Shown: positions 52,999-62,124, numbered from the stretch's first letter. The stretch is DNA of 64,000 nt from CAWUEX02 sp038148375 (GCA_038148375.1 JAYQVH010000003.1:184520-248519); one strand, 5' to 3'. Notes: generated by a model from the sequence alone, not told the origin. Numbers and translations: made by a program.

Positions 52999-53766
52999 AT
53001 GACCGCTCCAGTCCTCATGATCGGCACGCCATGTTATGGCGGCAATGTCACCCAAGGCTTCGTGCTGTCCTTAGTGCAGCTTATAGACACGGCCTATCAG
53101 GCCGGCTTTCAGGTGCGCGTCAATCTGCTGGGCGGGGACGCGCTGATCACACGCGCGCGCAGCCAGATCGTCGGCACCTTTCTCGATCAACCGGACACCA
53201 CCCACCTGCTGTTTATCGATGCGGATATCGCGTGGAGCCCGGATCAGGTGATCCGGCTGCTCAACGCCGACAAGGATATGGCGGCGGCGATGTATCCAAT
53301 TAAGAACGTAAACTGGTCGAAGATTCCCGCGCGCATGGACCGGGGCGAACCGATTCAAGAGGCGGGGCTGGTTTACGTCACCGAACACTGCGAAGGCGAC
53401 GCCTTGAAAACCGAAGGTGATTTTTTCACTGCGGAGTACGCGGGCACGGGTTTTTTGATGATCAAGCGCGCAGCGTTGGAACGGCTGATCGCCGCGTATC
53501 CGGAAACCCAATTCAAACACCTTCACAGGGAATATGGCGACGGCGAGGGCAGCAAGAATCTATATGCGCTGTTTGAATGCATGATTGACCAGGACAGCGG
53601 ACGGTATTTGAGCGAGGACTACGCTTTCTGCCGGCGCTGGCGCGCCATTGGCGGAGAAATTTGGGTCGATCGCAAGAGCGCGCTGGCCCATACCGGGCCG
53701 TTTACGTTTGCCGGCAACACGGCGCAGCGCTACTCGGGCCTGTTTGGACCGGATCAAGATACATAG
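52999..53766 (+). CDS. Glycosyltransferase-like (GT-A fold) protein
   Basis: 255-residue protein. VLMIGTPCYGGNVTQGFVLSLVQLI and THLLFIDADIAWSPDQVIRLL, with the DxD-type motif (DAD), fit a GT-A glycosyltransferase fold, as does AAAMYPIKN. The C-terminal SEDYAFCRRWRAIGGEIWVD and LAHTGPFTF resemble the acceptor/metal region. Donor and acceptor unknown. It lacks a membrane segment. Not part of an obvious glycan locus. Confidence 0.75.
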   Translation: MTAPVLMIGTPCYGGNVTQGFVLSLVQLIDTAYQAGFQVRVNLLGGDALITRARSQIVGTFLDQPDTTHLLFIDADIAWSPDQVIRLLNADKDMAAAMYPIKNVNWSKIPARMDRGEPIQEAGLVYVTEHCEGDALKTEGDFFTAEYAGTGFLMIKRAALERLIAAYPETQFKHLHREYGDGEGSKNLYALFECMIDQDSGRYLSEDYAFCRRWRAIGGEIWVDRKSALAHTGPFTFAGNTAQRYSGLFGPDQDT

Positions 53767-53782
53767 ACGAGAATTGCAATGG

Positions 53783-53854
<72 letters not shown>

Positions 53855-53992
53855 CCGCAGATGCGTGAAGCGGCGGGACCATAGAGCAAGCGAACACGAA
53901 TTTAAAGCCGTTCCTGGCGATAAATGGCCCCAGACCGGCCCATTGCGGCACACCCCATTGACGAACCGGAAAACATAGGGAATGCCTGGGAT

Positions 53993-55216
53993 ATGGCGAA
54001 CCAATTGAACACGGACGTGATTGTCATCGGCGGCGGCCTGGTCGGCGCGACCCTGGCCTGCGGGCTCGCGCGCCATGGGGTCGAGACCGTGGTCATCGAT
54101 CAGACCGATCCGGCGGCGGGGATTTCCCCAACTTTCGACGGCCGCGCCTCTGCGATTGCGCAGTCGGCAAAGACGGCGTTGGAAGGGATCGGGTTGTGGC
54201 CCCTGGTCGCCGGCAAGACCGGGCCGATCGACGAGATCCGCGTATCCGATGGCCCATCGCTGATGTTCCTGCACTACGACCACGCCGACATCGGCGATGA
54301 CCCATTGGGGTACATGGCCGAGAATCGCGACCTGCGCGCCGGGCTGGCCGAGCTGCTGCAGGGCACACCGGGCGTTACGGTGATCGCTCCGGCAGAGGTT
54401 GCCGATATCGAGCGCACCGCGACCGCGGCAATCGTGACGTTAAAGAGCGGGCAGACGGTGCGGGGCGACTTGGTCGCCGCTGCCGATGGGCGCGGGTCCA
54501 AAACGCGGGACACGGCGGGAATCGGGGTGACAGGCTGGACCTACAACCAGCAGGCGCTGGTGGCGACCATCGGCCACGAAGTGTCGCATCGGAACATCGC
54601 CCATGAACGGTTTCTGCCGTCCGGTCCCTTCGCCATTTTACCGCTCAGGGGCGGACACCGGTCGTCGCTGGTGTGGACCGAACGCAGCGACGCCGCGGAT
54701 GCTTTTATGGCGTTGGACGATGACGCATTTCTCGCCGAGATCGCGGAGCGCGTCGGAGGGTTTCTCGGCGACCTGCATTTGATCGGCCCGCGGTTCCGTC
54801 ACCCGTTGGGCCTTCAGGTGGCGGAGCGGTACACCGATACGCGTCTGGTGCTGGTAGGCGACGCGGCTCACGGTATCCATCCGATCGCGGGCCAGGGCTT
54901 GAACCTCGGCTGGCGCGATGCCGCCGCACTGATCGATATTCTCGTCGATGCCAAGCGTTACGGCCTTGACCTCGCTCACGCTGGCGGACTGGAGCGCTAT
55001 CAGCGCTGGCGCCGCGCCGACAATCTGTTAATGGCGGGGACCACCGATGTCCTGAACCGGCTGTTCTCCAACGATATCGCACCGCTGCGCCTTGCCCGCG
55101 ATCTGGGTTTGGCCACGGTCAACAGTCTGCCGCCGTTGAAGAAGACATTTATGCGTCACGCCATGGGACAAGTCGGCGATCTGCCGAAACTGATGCGCGG
55201 CGAAGCACCGGGATAG
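53993..55216 (+). CDS. FAD-dependent ubiquinone biosynthesis hydroxylase (UbiH/UbiF/VisC family)
   Basis: 407-residue flavoprotein monooxygenase. The FAD motifs are VIVIGGGLVGATLACGLARHG (dinucleotide fold), AADGRGSKTRD (DG motif) and LVLVGDAAHGIHPIAGQGLNLGWRDAAAL (GD motif plus family signature). It hydroxylates the ubiquinone ring; which position cannot be told from sequence alone. The ATG at 53993 (MANQLNTD) is chosen over 53924. Confidence 0.92.
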   Translation: MANQLNTDVIVIGGGLVGATLACGLARHGVETVVIDQTDPAAGISPTFDGRASAIAQSAKTALEGIGLWPLVAGKTGPIDEIRVSDGPSLMFLHYDHADIGDDPLGYMAENRDLRAGLAELLQGTPGVTVIAPAEVADIERTATAAIVTLKSGQTVRGDLVAAADGRGSKTRDTAGIGVTGWTYNQQALVATIGHEVSHRNIAHERFLPSGPFAILPLRGGHRSSLVWTERSDAADAFMALDDDAFLAEIAERVGGFLGDLHLIGPRFRHPLGLQVAERYTDTRLVLVGDAAHGIHPIAGQGLNLGWRDAAALIDILVDAKRYGLDLAHAGGLERYQRWRRADNLLMAGTTDVLNRLFSNDIAPLRLARDLGLATVNSLPPLKKTFMRHAMGQVGDLPKLMRGEAPG

Positions 55217-55239
55217 ACGCCCGCACGGGAGGGAAATCA

Positions 55240-57147
55240 ATGTCACTACGCGCCCTTGTCAGTTTTTTTGTTCTAAGCGTGGGACCGGCAACCGCCGGAG
55301 ACTTGGCCACCAACACCGGCTGGGGCGCGTACGGCGGCGCGCCCGGCGGCGGGCAATATTCCGCGCTCGATCAGATCAACACAGACAACGTGACGCGATT
55401 GGACGTCGCCTGGACCCACCGCAGCGGCCACGACGCCGAAACACGCGCCATGGGCGGCAAGGCGTCCTATCAGGTCACGCCCATTTACGCCAACGGACTC
55501 CTTTATTTGTGCACACCGCTCAACCGTGTGCTCGCGCTGAACCCGGAGTCGGGCGAAGAGGTTTGGCGTTTCGATCCCTATGACACATTGGTCGACGACG
55601 AACGGGTGATCTCGACCTGCCGCGGCGTGATTTATTGGGAGGATGCCGGCGCGAACCCCGGCGCCGCTTGCGCCAAACGCGTCTACAAGAACGACCGTCA
55701 GGGCCGGATGTTTTCAATCGATGCGGACACCGGCGAAGCCTGCATGGATTTCGGCGGTCAGGGCTGGGTTGATCTGAAGACAGAGGAGTATGGCGGCGAT
55801 GGGCCGTTGTTCTTTACCTCGCCGCAGCAGGTGCTGGGCGACAAACTGATCGTCGCGGGGTCCGTCGGCGATAACGTTAAAGCCAATTCGACCGACGGCA
55901 ACATCCGCGCGCTCGACGCGCGCACCGGCGCGTTGATCTGGCGCCTCACCACCATTCCCGATCACCTGCGCGACGAAACCGGCGGCGCCGATGTGTGGCC
56001 GCCGTTCTCGGTCGACGTCGAGCGCAACATGGTGGTGGTTGGCACCGGAAGCCCCAGCGTCGATTTTTACGGTGCGCCGCGCACCGACGACATTCCCTAT
56101 GCCAATGCGGTGATCGCCATCGACGGAGATACCGGCGGTGTGATCTGGCACCAGCAGGTCGTCCACCACGATCTGTTTGACTACGACCTGCCGACCCAGC
56201 CGTTGCTGGTGGATATCGAACGCGACGGCGGGAAAATTCCCGCCGTTGTCCAGGGTACGAAGATGGGCACGGTGTTCGTGTTTCACCGCGAGACCGGTGA
56301 GCCGCTGTTCCCGGTTGTTGAAACTCCCGTGCCCGCGAGCACGATTCCGGGGGAAACGGCGGCGCCGACGCAGCCCATTCCACAGCGCCCGGTACCGTTC
56401 TCGCGCCAGCGCATCAGCGAAGATGAGATTTTTGGTTTTACGCCGTGGGACCGCGGCAAGTGCCGCGACAGCTTTCGCGCGCTGCGGTACGAAGGTTTGT
56501 TCACTCCCATCAGCGAACAGGGCACGTTGATTCTGCCCACGCCCGGCGGCGGCGCCAATTGGGGCGGGCTGGCCTACGATCCGGCATCGAACAGGCTGAT
56601 CGTCAAAGGCCAGAACTTTGCCTTCGTGGCACGGCTGGTGCCGGAAGACGACAGCGGGCCGGTGCCGGGTGTGTTCGAGGCGAGCACCTTGTCTCGCAAG
56701 ATGCAGGGCACGCCCTATCGCATCGAGGGGACGCAGTGGCTGTCGCCCTGGGGAATCCCGTGCGTGCCGCCGCCCTGGGGCACGCTCACCGCCATCGATC
56801 TGAGCACCGGCAACACTGTGTGGACGCGCGGCTACGGCCGCGTCCCTTTCGGACCGGGCAATTGGCTCCGCTCGCCGGAACGCTGGGGCTCCCCCATCTC
56901 CGGCGGCCCGACGGTCACTGCGGGGGGACTGATCTTTATGGCGGCCACAACCGATCCCACCTTCCGCGCGATGGACATTTCAACTGGGGAAACCCTGTGG
57001 CAGGCCGACCTGCCGGTGCCCGGCATCGCAGTGCCGATGACCTACGAGGTGAACGGTAAACAGTACGTGGTGATCGCTGCCGGCGGCAGCACGTTGATCG
57101 ACACGGAGCTCAGCGATTACCTGATCGCTTACGCCCTGCCTGACTAG
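55240..57147 (+). CDS. PQQ-dependent dehydrogenase (mGDH/quinate type), soluble periplasmic form
   Basis: 635-residue beta-propeller quinoprotein. Signal peptide (LRALVSFFVLSVGPATAG), then GWGAYGGAPGGGQYSALDQI, VTPIYANGLLYLCTPLNRVLALNPESGEEVWRF, WHQQVVHHDLFDYDLP (PQQ-site region of this subfamily) and GRVPFGPGNWLRSPERWGSP. Unlike membrane-bound glucose dehydrogenase, it lacks the N-terminal five-helix anchor, so it should be soluble in the periplasm. Substrate may be a sugar or polyol. PQQ synthesis genes are not in the window. Confidence 0.9.
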   Translation: MSLRALVSFFVLSVGPATAGDLATNTGWGAYGGAPGGGQYSALDQINTDNVTRLDVAWTHRSGHDAETRAMGGKASYQVTPIYANGLLYLCTPLNRVLALNPESGEEVWRFDPYDTLVDDERVISTCRGVIYWEDAGANPGAACAKRVYKNDRQGRMFSIDADTGEACMDFGGQGWVDLKTEEYGGDGPLFFTSPQQVLGDKLIVAGSVGDNVKANSTDGNIRALDARTGALIWRLTTIPDHLRDETGGADVWPPFSVDVERNMVVVGTGSPSVDFYGAPRTDDIPYANAVIAIDGDTGGVIWHQQVVHHDLFDYDLPTQPLLVDIERDGGKIPAVVQGTKMGTVFVFHRETGEPLFPVVETPVPASTIPGETAAPTQPIPQRPVPFSRQRISEDEIFGFTPWDRGKCRDSFRALRYEGLFTPISEQGTLILPTPGGGANWGGLAYDPASNRLIVKGQNFAFVARLVPEDDSGPVPGVFEASTLSRKMQGTPYRIEGTQWLSPWGIPCVPPPWGTLTAIDLSTGNTVWTRGYGRVPFGPGNWLRSPERWGSPISGGPTVTAGGLIFMAATTDPTFRAMDISTGETLWQADLPVPGIAVPMTYEVNGKQYVVIAAGGSTLIDTELSDYLIAYALPD

Positions 57148-57157
57148 CCGCCGGCCG

Positions 57158-57544
57158 CTATGGATCGCGGCTGAGACCCTTCTCGTCCAGCGCCTTCAAA
57201 TAAGCGGCCCAGCGCGTTTCATACTCTTGTCCGAGTTCGCGCAACGTGCGCCAGGAATATATGCCGGTGTCGTGCAGGTCGTCGAACGTCAGCTTGACGG
57301 CGTAATTACCGACCGGTTCGATCTCGATGATGCCGACATGCTTACGTCCGCCGACGATCACCTTCTCGCCGCCATGGGCCTGAACTTCCGCCGACGGGCT
57401 TTCGACGCGGAGGTATTCACTGGGCAGATCATAGGACTCGCCGTTGTCAAACCTGACCCGAAGAAATTTGTTTTGGCGGTCGTAGGCGATGTCGGTCGGC
57501 CACGGATCCGAAGATGGCTGACGATCCGAAGCGGCTGCGGGCAT
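57158..57544 (-). CDS. DUF971 (gamma-butyrobetaine hydroxylase-like N-terminal) protein
   Basis: 128-residue protein: DRQNKFLRVRFDNGESYDLPSEYLRVESPSAEVQAHGG and GRKHVGIIEIEPVGNYAVKLTFDDLHDTGIYSWRTLREL are typical of DUF971, which also occurs as the N-terminal domain of gamma-butyrobetaine hydroxylase. Stand-alone members are often linked to Fe-S assembly or Mrp-like proteins. It is the last of four tightly packed - strand genes. Confidence 0.9.
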   Translation of the reverse strand: MPAAASDRQPSSDPWPTDIAYDRQNKFLRVRFDNGESYDLPSEYLRVESPSAEVQAHGGEKVIVGGRKHVGIIEIEPVGNYAVKLTFDDLHDTGIYSWRTLRELGQEYETRWAAYLKALDEKGLSRDP

Positions 57545-57551
57545 ATTCTGA

Positions 57552-57734
57552 TCAGTCTTCGAGACGGCGGGCTTCGTCGGGCAGCATGATGGGAATGCCG
57601 TCGCGCACCGGGTAGGCGAGGCCGGCCTGCTTGCTGATCAGCTCCTGCGCCTCCTTGTCGTATTCCAGCGCCCCCTTGGTTACCGGGCACACAAGAATTT
57701 CAAGAAGCTTAGCGTCGATTTCAGTGCCGGCCAT
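57552..57734 (-). CDS. Trm112 family protein
   Basis: 60-residue protein with LLEILVCPVTKGALEYDKEAQELISKQAGLAYPVRDGIPIMLPDEAR, the core of Trm112/YcaR. The zinc-site cysteines of eukaryotic Trm112 are reduced to one (VCPVTKG), as is common in bacterial members. It is thought to support a methyltransferase. Lies 7 bp upstream of the DUF971 gene start. Confidence 0.93.
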   Translation of the reverse strand: MAGTEIDAKLLEILVCPVTKGALEYDKEAQELISKQAGLAYPVRDGIPIMLPDEARRLED

Positions 57735-57759
57735 GGCCGTGTTCCCTCTTCAGCGTCAT

Positions 57760-58458
57760 TTACTGCCGCGGGCCCTCGGGCGCGCCTTTGTCGAACACTC
57801 CCATCTGCAAAAGCGCCAGCAGCATATCTGCGCGTTCATCCATTGTCGTGGTTTCGAGAAGCGCCTGTTTTTCGCGCGGATCGAATGGACAGATCATACA
57901 CAGCGACGAGATCAAGGTGTGATCCGACAGGCCTTTGATGATGTCGACCTTCAGGCGCATGCCCTGAGCGTCGATATACGGCTGCAAAGCTCCAAGCAGC
58001 GTGTCGCGATCCAGGTCCATGGACTCCGGCGGATCCATGTCAGTGGTATAGGGCGAGTAATCAGCGCGTACACGGCGGTAGCCGCGCACGCCATCGAGTT
58101 CCTCTGCGACATGAAACCGGCTGAGGCCGCGCAAAGCGATAAGCAGGCGGCCATCTTCGGTTTCTTCGAAATAGACAATGCGGCCGGCACAGCCGGTCTT
58201 GAACAGCGGCGGCCCGTCATCTTCGAGGTCGTCGTCCTCGTCCTCATCGAAATTCGGCTTGCCCATGGCGTCATAGTTGGGCTGGATCATGCCGATGAAC
58301 CGGCCGTTGCCGAGAGCGTCCAACACCATGTTGAGATACCGCGGCTCAAAAATGTTGAGCGGCAGCCGTCCGCCCGGCAGCAGCAATGCGCCGCTCAGGG
58401 GAAACACAGGGATGACGTCGGGCAGGTCTTCGAACTTGGTCGAGATCGGACTAAACAC
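57760..58458 (-). CDS. Lon N-terminal (LonSB) domain protein
   Basis: 232-residue protein equal to the substrate-recognition domain of Lon protease without the ATPase. Typical are DVIPVFPLSGALLLPGGRLPLNIFEPRYLNMV, GRFIGMIQ, GCAGRIVYFEETEDGRLLIALRGLSRFHV. The start is GTG. It is common in alphaproteobacteria, often directly downstream of the thioredoxin-TPR gene as here (23-bp gap), suggesting a joint role in protein quality control. Confidence 0.92.
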   Translation of the reverse strand: MFSPISTKFEDLPDVIPVFPLSGALLLPGGRLPLNIFEPRYLNMVLDALGNGRFIGMIQPNYDAMGKPNFDEDEDDDLEDDGPPLFKTGCAGRIVYFEETEDGRLLIALRGLSRFHVAEELDGVRGYRRVRADYSPYTTDMDPPESMDLDRDTLLGALQPYIDAQGMRLKVDIIKGLSDHTLISSLCMICPFDPREKQALLETTTMDERADMLLALLQMGVFDKGAPEGPRQ

Positions 58459-58481
58459 GCGGCCGCCTTTACTGGTTTTGC

Positions 58482-59417
58482 CTAAACGAACAGCAGGGAC
58501 GACAGCCTGCGACGGCCGTCGATGGTCAACGGATCGGTCGGCCCGAAGGCCTCGAAGAATTTGACCAACTGCTTACGTGCGCCGTCATCGTCCCACTTCC
58601 GGTCGAGGCTGACGATTTCGAGCATCCCATCGACAGCGCCTTCGCGGTCTCCGGCGCCATAGCGCGCCATGGCCAGGTCGAACCGCGCCTGCATATCTTT
58701 CGGGTTGTCTGCGACTTTCTGTTCCAGCGCCGCGATTTCCTCGCCAGACCCGGCTTCTGCGGCCGACTCTTTAAGATCAAGAGCCGTCTTCACGGCGGCG
58801 ATTTCGGGCTTGTCCGCAAGTTCCGGCGGAAGTTGCTCCAACACCTGGCGGGCAATATCGTCCTGTCCTGACTCCATATAGCAGCGCAGCGCGCCGCCGA
58901 GCGCGCGGGCGTTTTCACGGTCCTCGCCGAGGACCTGCTGATAGAGCGCCAGCGCCTGATCGTACTGGCCTGCGCCGGCGGCCTCTTCGGCCGCGTCGAG
59001 CAACGCATCGATGGGCGAGCCCTCGCCGCCTGTGAGTTTGTCGATGAAGGATTTCAACTGGCTTTCGGGAAGAGCGCCCATAAAGCCGTCGACCGGCCGC
59101 CCGCCTTTAAACGCAAACACCGCGGGAATGGATTGGACACGGAACTGGGCCGCCAACGCCTGATTTTCATCGACGTTGATCTTGACCATTTTGACCTTGC
59201 CGCCATAGCTGCGCACCAGCTTTTCGAGTGCTGGGCCGAGCTGCTTGCAGGGGCCACACCAAGGTGCCCAGAAGTCGACAATAACGGGAACGGATTGCGA
59301 GGCTTCGAGCACGTCCTGTTGGAACGTATCTGTACTGCACTCGCTGACCAGCGCTCCTGCGGCCGCGCCGGGACCGGCAGCGGAGTCGGGCTGGGCTGTG
59401 GGATCGCCAATTAACAT
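58482..59417 (-). CDS. Thioredoxin-TPR co-chaperone (CnoX/YbbN-like)
   Basis: 311-residue protein. The N-terminal thioredoxin domain has VIVDFWAPWCGPCKQLGPALEKL with an intact CGPC active site, and the C-terminal half is TPR-like (AGQYDQALALYQQVLGEDRENARALGGAL; ARFDLAMARYGAGDREGAVDGML). E. coli CnoX has SxxC and chaperone activity; this one keeps both Cys. Leads the four-gene - strand unit with LonSB, Trm112 and DUF971. Confidence 0.93.
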   Translation of the reverse strand: MLIGDPTAQPDSAAGPGAAAGALVSECSTDTFQQDVLEASQSVPVIVDFWAPWCGPCKQLGPALEKLVRSYGGKVKMVKINVDENQALAAQFRVQSIPAVFAFKGGRPVDGFMGALPESQLKSFIDKLTGGEGSPIDALLDAAEEAAGAGQYDQALALYQQVLGEDRENARALGGALRCYMESGQDDIARQVLEQLPPELADKPEIAAVKTALDLKESAAEAGSGEEIAALEQKVADNPKDMQARFDLAMARYGAGDREGAVDGMLEIVSLDRKWDDDGARKQLVKFFEAFGPTDPLTIDGRRRLSSLLFV

Positions 59418-59565
59418 TTGGGTCTTAGTCCTAGGGTAAAAGCCGAAATATGACCCTTAGATGCGTCCAAAATAATGGAAACGCAAGGGATAGCGGCGAA
59501 TTCGTTATCCTGACCTTTGACCAGACGCGGTTCACGCGCTGCGCCAAGTGTGGCGGCGGAACCCC

Positions 59566-59593
59566 TTGCAAAGCCTTGCTGAATGGGTATAGT
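59566..59593 (+). promoter_or_regulatory. tRNA-Gly promoter
   Basis: TTGCAA (59566-59571), 16-bp spacer, TATAGT (59588-59593). The start of transcription would be about 59600, giving a 30-nt leader that includes the palindrome at 59607-59626. Confidence 0.55.
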
Positions 59594-59606
59594 CCGCGTC
59601 CTTCCG

Positions 59607-59626
59607 GGACGGCCAGCTGGCCGTCC
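59607..59626. promoter_or_regulatory. Perfect 20-bp palindrome in the tRNA-Gly leader
   Basis: GGACGGCCAGCTGGCCGTCC reads the same on both strands. It lies 5 bp before the mature tRNA-Gly and within its presumed transcript, where it can fold into an 8-bp hairpin with an AGCT loop. It may guide tRNA 5' processing or bind a protein at the DNA level. Confidence 0.5.
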
Positions 59627-59631
59627 ACCGA

Positions 59632-59706
59632 GCGGGCGTAGCTCAGGGGTAGAGCACAACCTTGCCAAGGTTGGGGTCGGGCGTTCGAATCGCCTCGCCC
59701 GCTCCA
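59632..59706 (+). tRNA. tRNA-Gly(GCC) with encoded CCA
   Basis: Cloverleaf with acceptor GCGGGCG/CGCCCGC, D-arm GCTC-AGGGGTA-GAGC, anticodon stem CAACC/GGTTG with loop TTGCCAA (anticodon GCC), and T-arm GGGCG-TTCGAAT-CGCCT. CCA is encoded at 59704-59706. Reads GGC/GGT codons. Confidence 0.97.
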
Positions 59707-59749
59707 TTTTCTCTCAAGAACACCGGACGGATCAGTCTCGGTCAACGGG

Positions 59750-60481
59750 TTAGGCCGCGCCCTCGGGCGCGCGAATATTGACGATGAGGAGACGGCGGTC
59801 GCAGTTCGGAATCGGCACCGGGTAAACCCCATGGAGCGACCGGTCCGAGCGGGGAAACGCCACCAACCTGTTGGGTTTGAAATCAACCCTGCTGTGCAGA
59901 TCAAAGTCCTGGAAGCGGTAATGCGTGTGGTCGCGAATTTCCATATCGGGATCTTTTGGCACGTAAAGCCCGGTTCCGTACGACGCGTATTCGGGCTCCC
60001 GAGACAGGTAATAGAGAAGACTGATAAACCGCGCCTTTGTATCCGTATGCGGGCCAATAGAGTAATGCTCGCGGTCGCTGATCACGAGTAATTCGGGGGA
60101 AAGGTCAATCGAACCGCCAAGGTGCTCCACACGCGGAAAAAGGACGTCCTTAAACTTTTCCCAGCACGCCCGCACAACCGCGCCGCCCATCGCCGCCAAC
60201 GAGACGGACGTCCAAAAGTCTGCCCCGTCCTGTCCCAACTTGGACAGGAAGTCGTCCGACATAAGCATGGCATGACGTTGTTTGTACATCTCGGATGTGC
60301 GCCCTGTTTCCGGTAGCGGGATCATCACATCGTCACCGGGCCAGTTCTCATGAATCGCTTCAAAAAGATCCGGTGGAAAAACGTCGTCGACGACGCAATG
60401 CGGAAACGGATCAATTGCGGATGGGGTGTCCGCGATCCGCTTTGCGACATATGCGTCAGCGCCTGAAAATGTATTCGGCAT
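59750..60481 (-). CDS. 2-oxoglutarate/Fe(II)-dependent oxygenase, module A
   Basis: 243-residue protein. GPHTDT (H145, D147) and SLHGV (H217) form the HxD...H iron triad, followed by CDRRLLIVNI with an Arg (229/230) for the 2-oxoglutarate. The N-terminal DPFPHCVVDDVFPPDLFEAI is typical of a group of bacterial 2OG oxygenases linked to modification genes. The ATG at 60481 lies inside the FkbM gene (26-bp overlap). Its tandem homologue is at 61396-62124. The hydroxylation target is unknown. Confidence 0.88.
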   Translation of the reverse strand: MPNTFSGADAYVAKRIADTPSAIDPFPHCVVDDVFPPDLFEAIHENWPGDDVMIPLPETGRTSEMYKQRHAMLMSDDFLSKLGQDGADFWTSVSLAAMGGAVVRACWEKFKDVLFPRVEHLGGSIDLSPELLVISDREHYSIGPHTDTKARFISLLYYLSREPEYASYGTGLYVPKDPDMEIRDHTHYRFQDFDLHSRVDFKPNRLVAFPRSDRSLHGVYPVPIPNCDRRLLIVNIRAPEGAA

Positions 60482-61241
60482 AGTCTTTTGTATTTCCGTC
60501 TTTTCTTCTGGCCCGTTCAACCTGGTCGCTATCGTACTGGAAACCCATAGAAGTCATATCGTCGATCAGCTTCTTATGTTCATCGAGGTGGGGGTTAATC
60601 TCGATCAGTACCGACTGAACCGCGGGATTATTGACCGTTGCCTTCGCACCGGCGATGACGAGATGCTCAAACCCGTCGACATCGATCTTAATGTGATCGG
60701 GAATCGGAACTGCGCCGCGCGCGATTAAGTCGTCGAGCTCATAGCTGAAACTGCCCTGTGCGTAAGCGGCTTTGCGCGGGGCCAGTTTGTCGTCCACCTC
60801 AGCGCCGAACTGATGCATTGAGTCGGCCGCTGAGAATCTGGACAGATACAAGTGATCAATCCGGTTTGCATCGGATAGCGCGCAACACCAGGCAGTTACG
60901 CGCGCGCCCATTTTGTTCGCGTCAATGTTTTGATTGAGCAGCGCATAGTTTTGGGACTCTGGCTCAAACGCAAATACGCGCGCCTTTGCATATACAGCAG
61001 CAAATATCGAATAAAGCCCCATATTCGCGCCAATATCGACAAAGACATCGTCTTCGGAAAAGGACGCAATCCATTTGACCGTCTCAGGCTCCTTCGTCTC
61101 AAAGGAGGACACCCGCCATAAACAGTTTTGGTTAGGAATGGCATACGTCAGGTTTGCGGAATCATATGTCTTGACCGCATACGGATAAGACTTCGCGTAG
61201 GTATCGACGACCTCGATGATACTCTCGGAGGACTGTTCCAT
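60456..61241 (-). CDS. FkbM-family methyltransferase, module A
   Basis: 261-residue SAM-dependent methyltransferase. VFVDIGANMGLYSIFAA is motif I, FAFEPESQNYALL motif II and IKIDVDGFEHLVIAGA motif IV, all FkbM-like. FkbM enzymes O-methylate sugars, peptides or polyketides. The end (KDGNTKDYAEYIFRR) overlaps the start of the 2OG oxygenase by 26 nt, so both should be made together. The homologue at 62099-62869 shares long identical stretches. Confidence 0.92.
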   Translation of the reverse strand: MEQSSESIIEVVDTYAKSYPYAVKTYDSANLTYAIPNQNCLWRVSSFETKEPETVKWIASFSEDDVFVDIGANMGLYSIFAAVYAKARVFAFEPESQNYALLNQNIDANKMGARVTAWCCALSDANRIDHLYLSRFSAADSMHQFGAEVDDKLAPRKAAYAQGSFSYELDDLIARGAVPIPDHIKIDVDGFEHLVIAGAKATVNNPAVQSVLIEINPHLDEHKKLIDDMTSMGFQYDSDQVERARRKDGNTKDYAEYIFRR

Positions 61242-61395
61242 TTCTACCTTTATTCATTCCTATATCTTAAGACAGATACAAGAACACTCGAATCCCGGCT
61301 GCACCCAGATTTACATAAGAAGTGCCTTTGGCCGCCTAAACCAGTGTTTTGAATTACATGTGCACCAGAGGGTCAGGTCGATAAGCCAGGTGGGT

Positions 61396-62124
61396 CTAAA
61401 CGGCGCCTTCCGGCGCGCGAATATTGACAATCAGCAGCCGGCGGTCGCAGTTCGCAATGGGCACCGGTTCGACACCGTGAAAAGACCGGTCCGACCTGGG
61501 AAATGCGACGCAGCGGTTGGGTTTGTAATCGACCCGAGAGTGAAGCTTGAAATGCTCGAAGCCGTAATGTCCATCATGCCGGAACTTCGTGTGCGGGTCC
61601 AACGGCTGATACAAGCCGGTTCCGTAGGACGCATACTCGGGATCTTTGGACAAGTAGAACAGCACGCTGATGAGCCGGCGATTTGTATCCGTATGCGGAC
61701 CGATTGCGTAGCTATCGCGGTCACTGATCACCAGCAGTTCCGATTCAATCGGGACATCCGGCCCCAAGTGCCCGACGCGCGGCATGACGACCGAGGCGAA
61801 TTTTCCGACGAGCCGTTTAATTACCGCGAAGCCACATATCGTAAGGCGTAGTGACGTCCAAAATTCAATCTGACGGTGCGAGAGTTTGCATAGGAAATCT
61901 TCGCGAAACAGCATGACGTCGCGCTCTTTGTAGCCGGTGGTACGACCAGACTCCGAGATTGGCATCATGACATCATTTGACGGCCAGTATTCGTGCATAC
62001 TTTCGAACAGATCCTCGGGAAACACGTTATCAACAATGCAATGTTCGAACGGTTCCGTGGACACCTCAGTGTCTGCGATTCGCTTGTCGATGTATGACTC
62101 AGCGCCAGAAAATATATTCTGCAT
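61396..62124 (-). CDS. 2-oxoglutarate/Fe(II)-dependent oxygenase, module B
   Basis: 242-residue paralogue of the module A oxygenase. It retains GPHTDT, the FHGV His and CDRRLLIVNIRAPEG, and the same order of segments (FEHCIVDNVFPEDLFESM; LISVLFYLSKDPEYASYGTGLY). The region before the HxD motif (residues about 60-125) differs most, which may change substrate choice. It overlaps the FkbM B gene by 26 nt, exactly as in module A, and is 154 bp from module A. Confidence 0.88.
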   Translation of the reverse strand: MQNIFSGAESYIDKRIADTEVSTEPFEHCIVDNVFPEDLFESMHEYWPSNDVMMPISESGRTTGYKERDVMLFREDFLCKLSHRQIEFWTSLRLTICGFAVIKRLVGKFASVVMPRVGHLGPDVPIESELLVISDRDSYAIGPHTDTNRRLISVLFYLSKDPEYASYGTGLYQPLDPHTKFRHDGHYGFEHFKLHSRVDYKPNRCVAFPRSDRSFHGVEPVPIANCDRRLLIVNIRAPEGAV

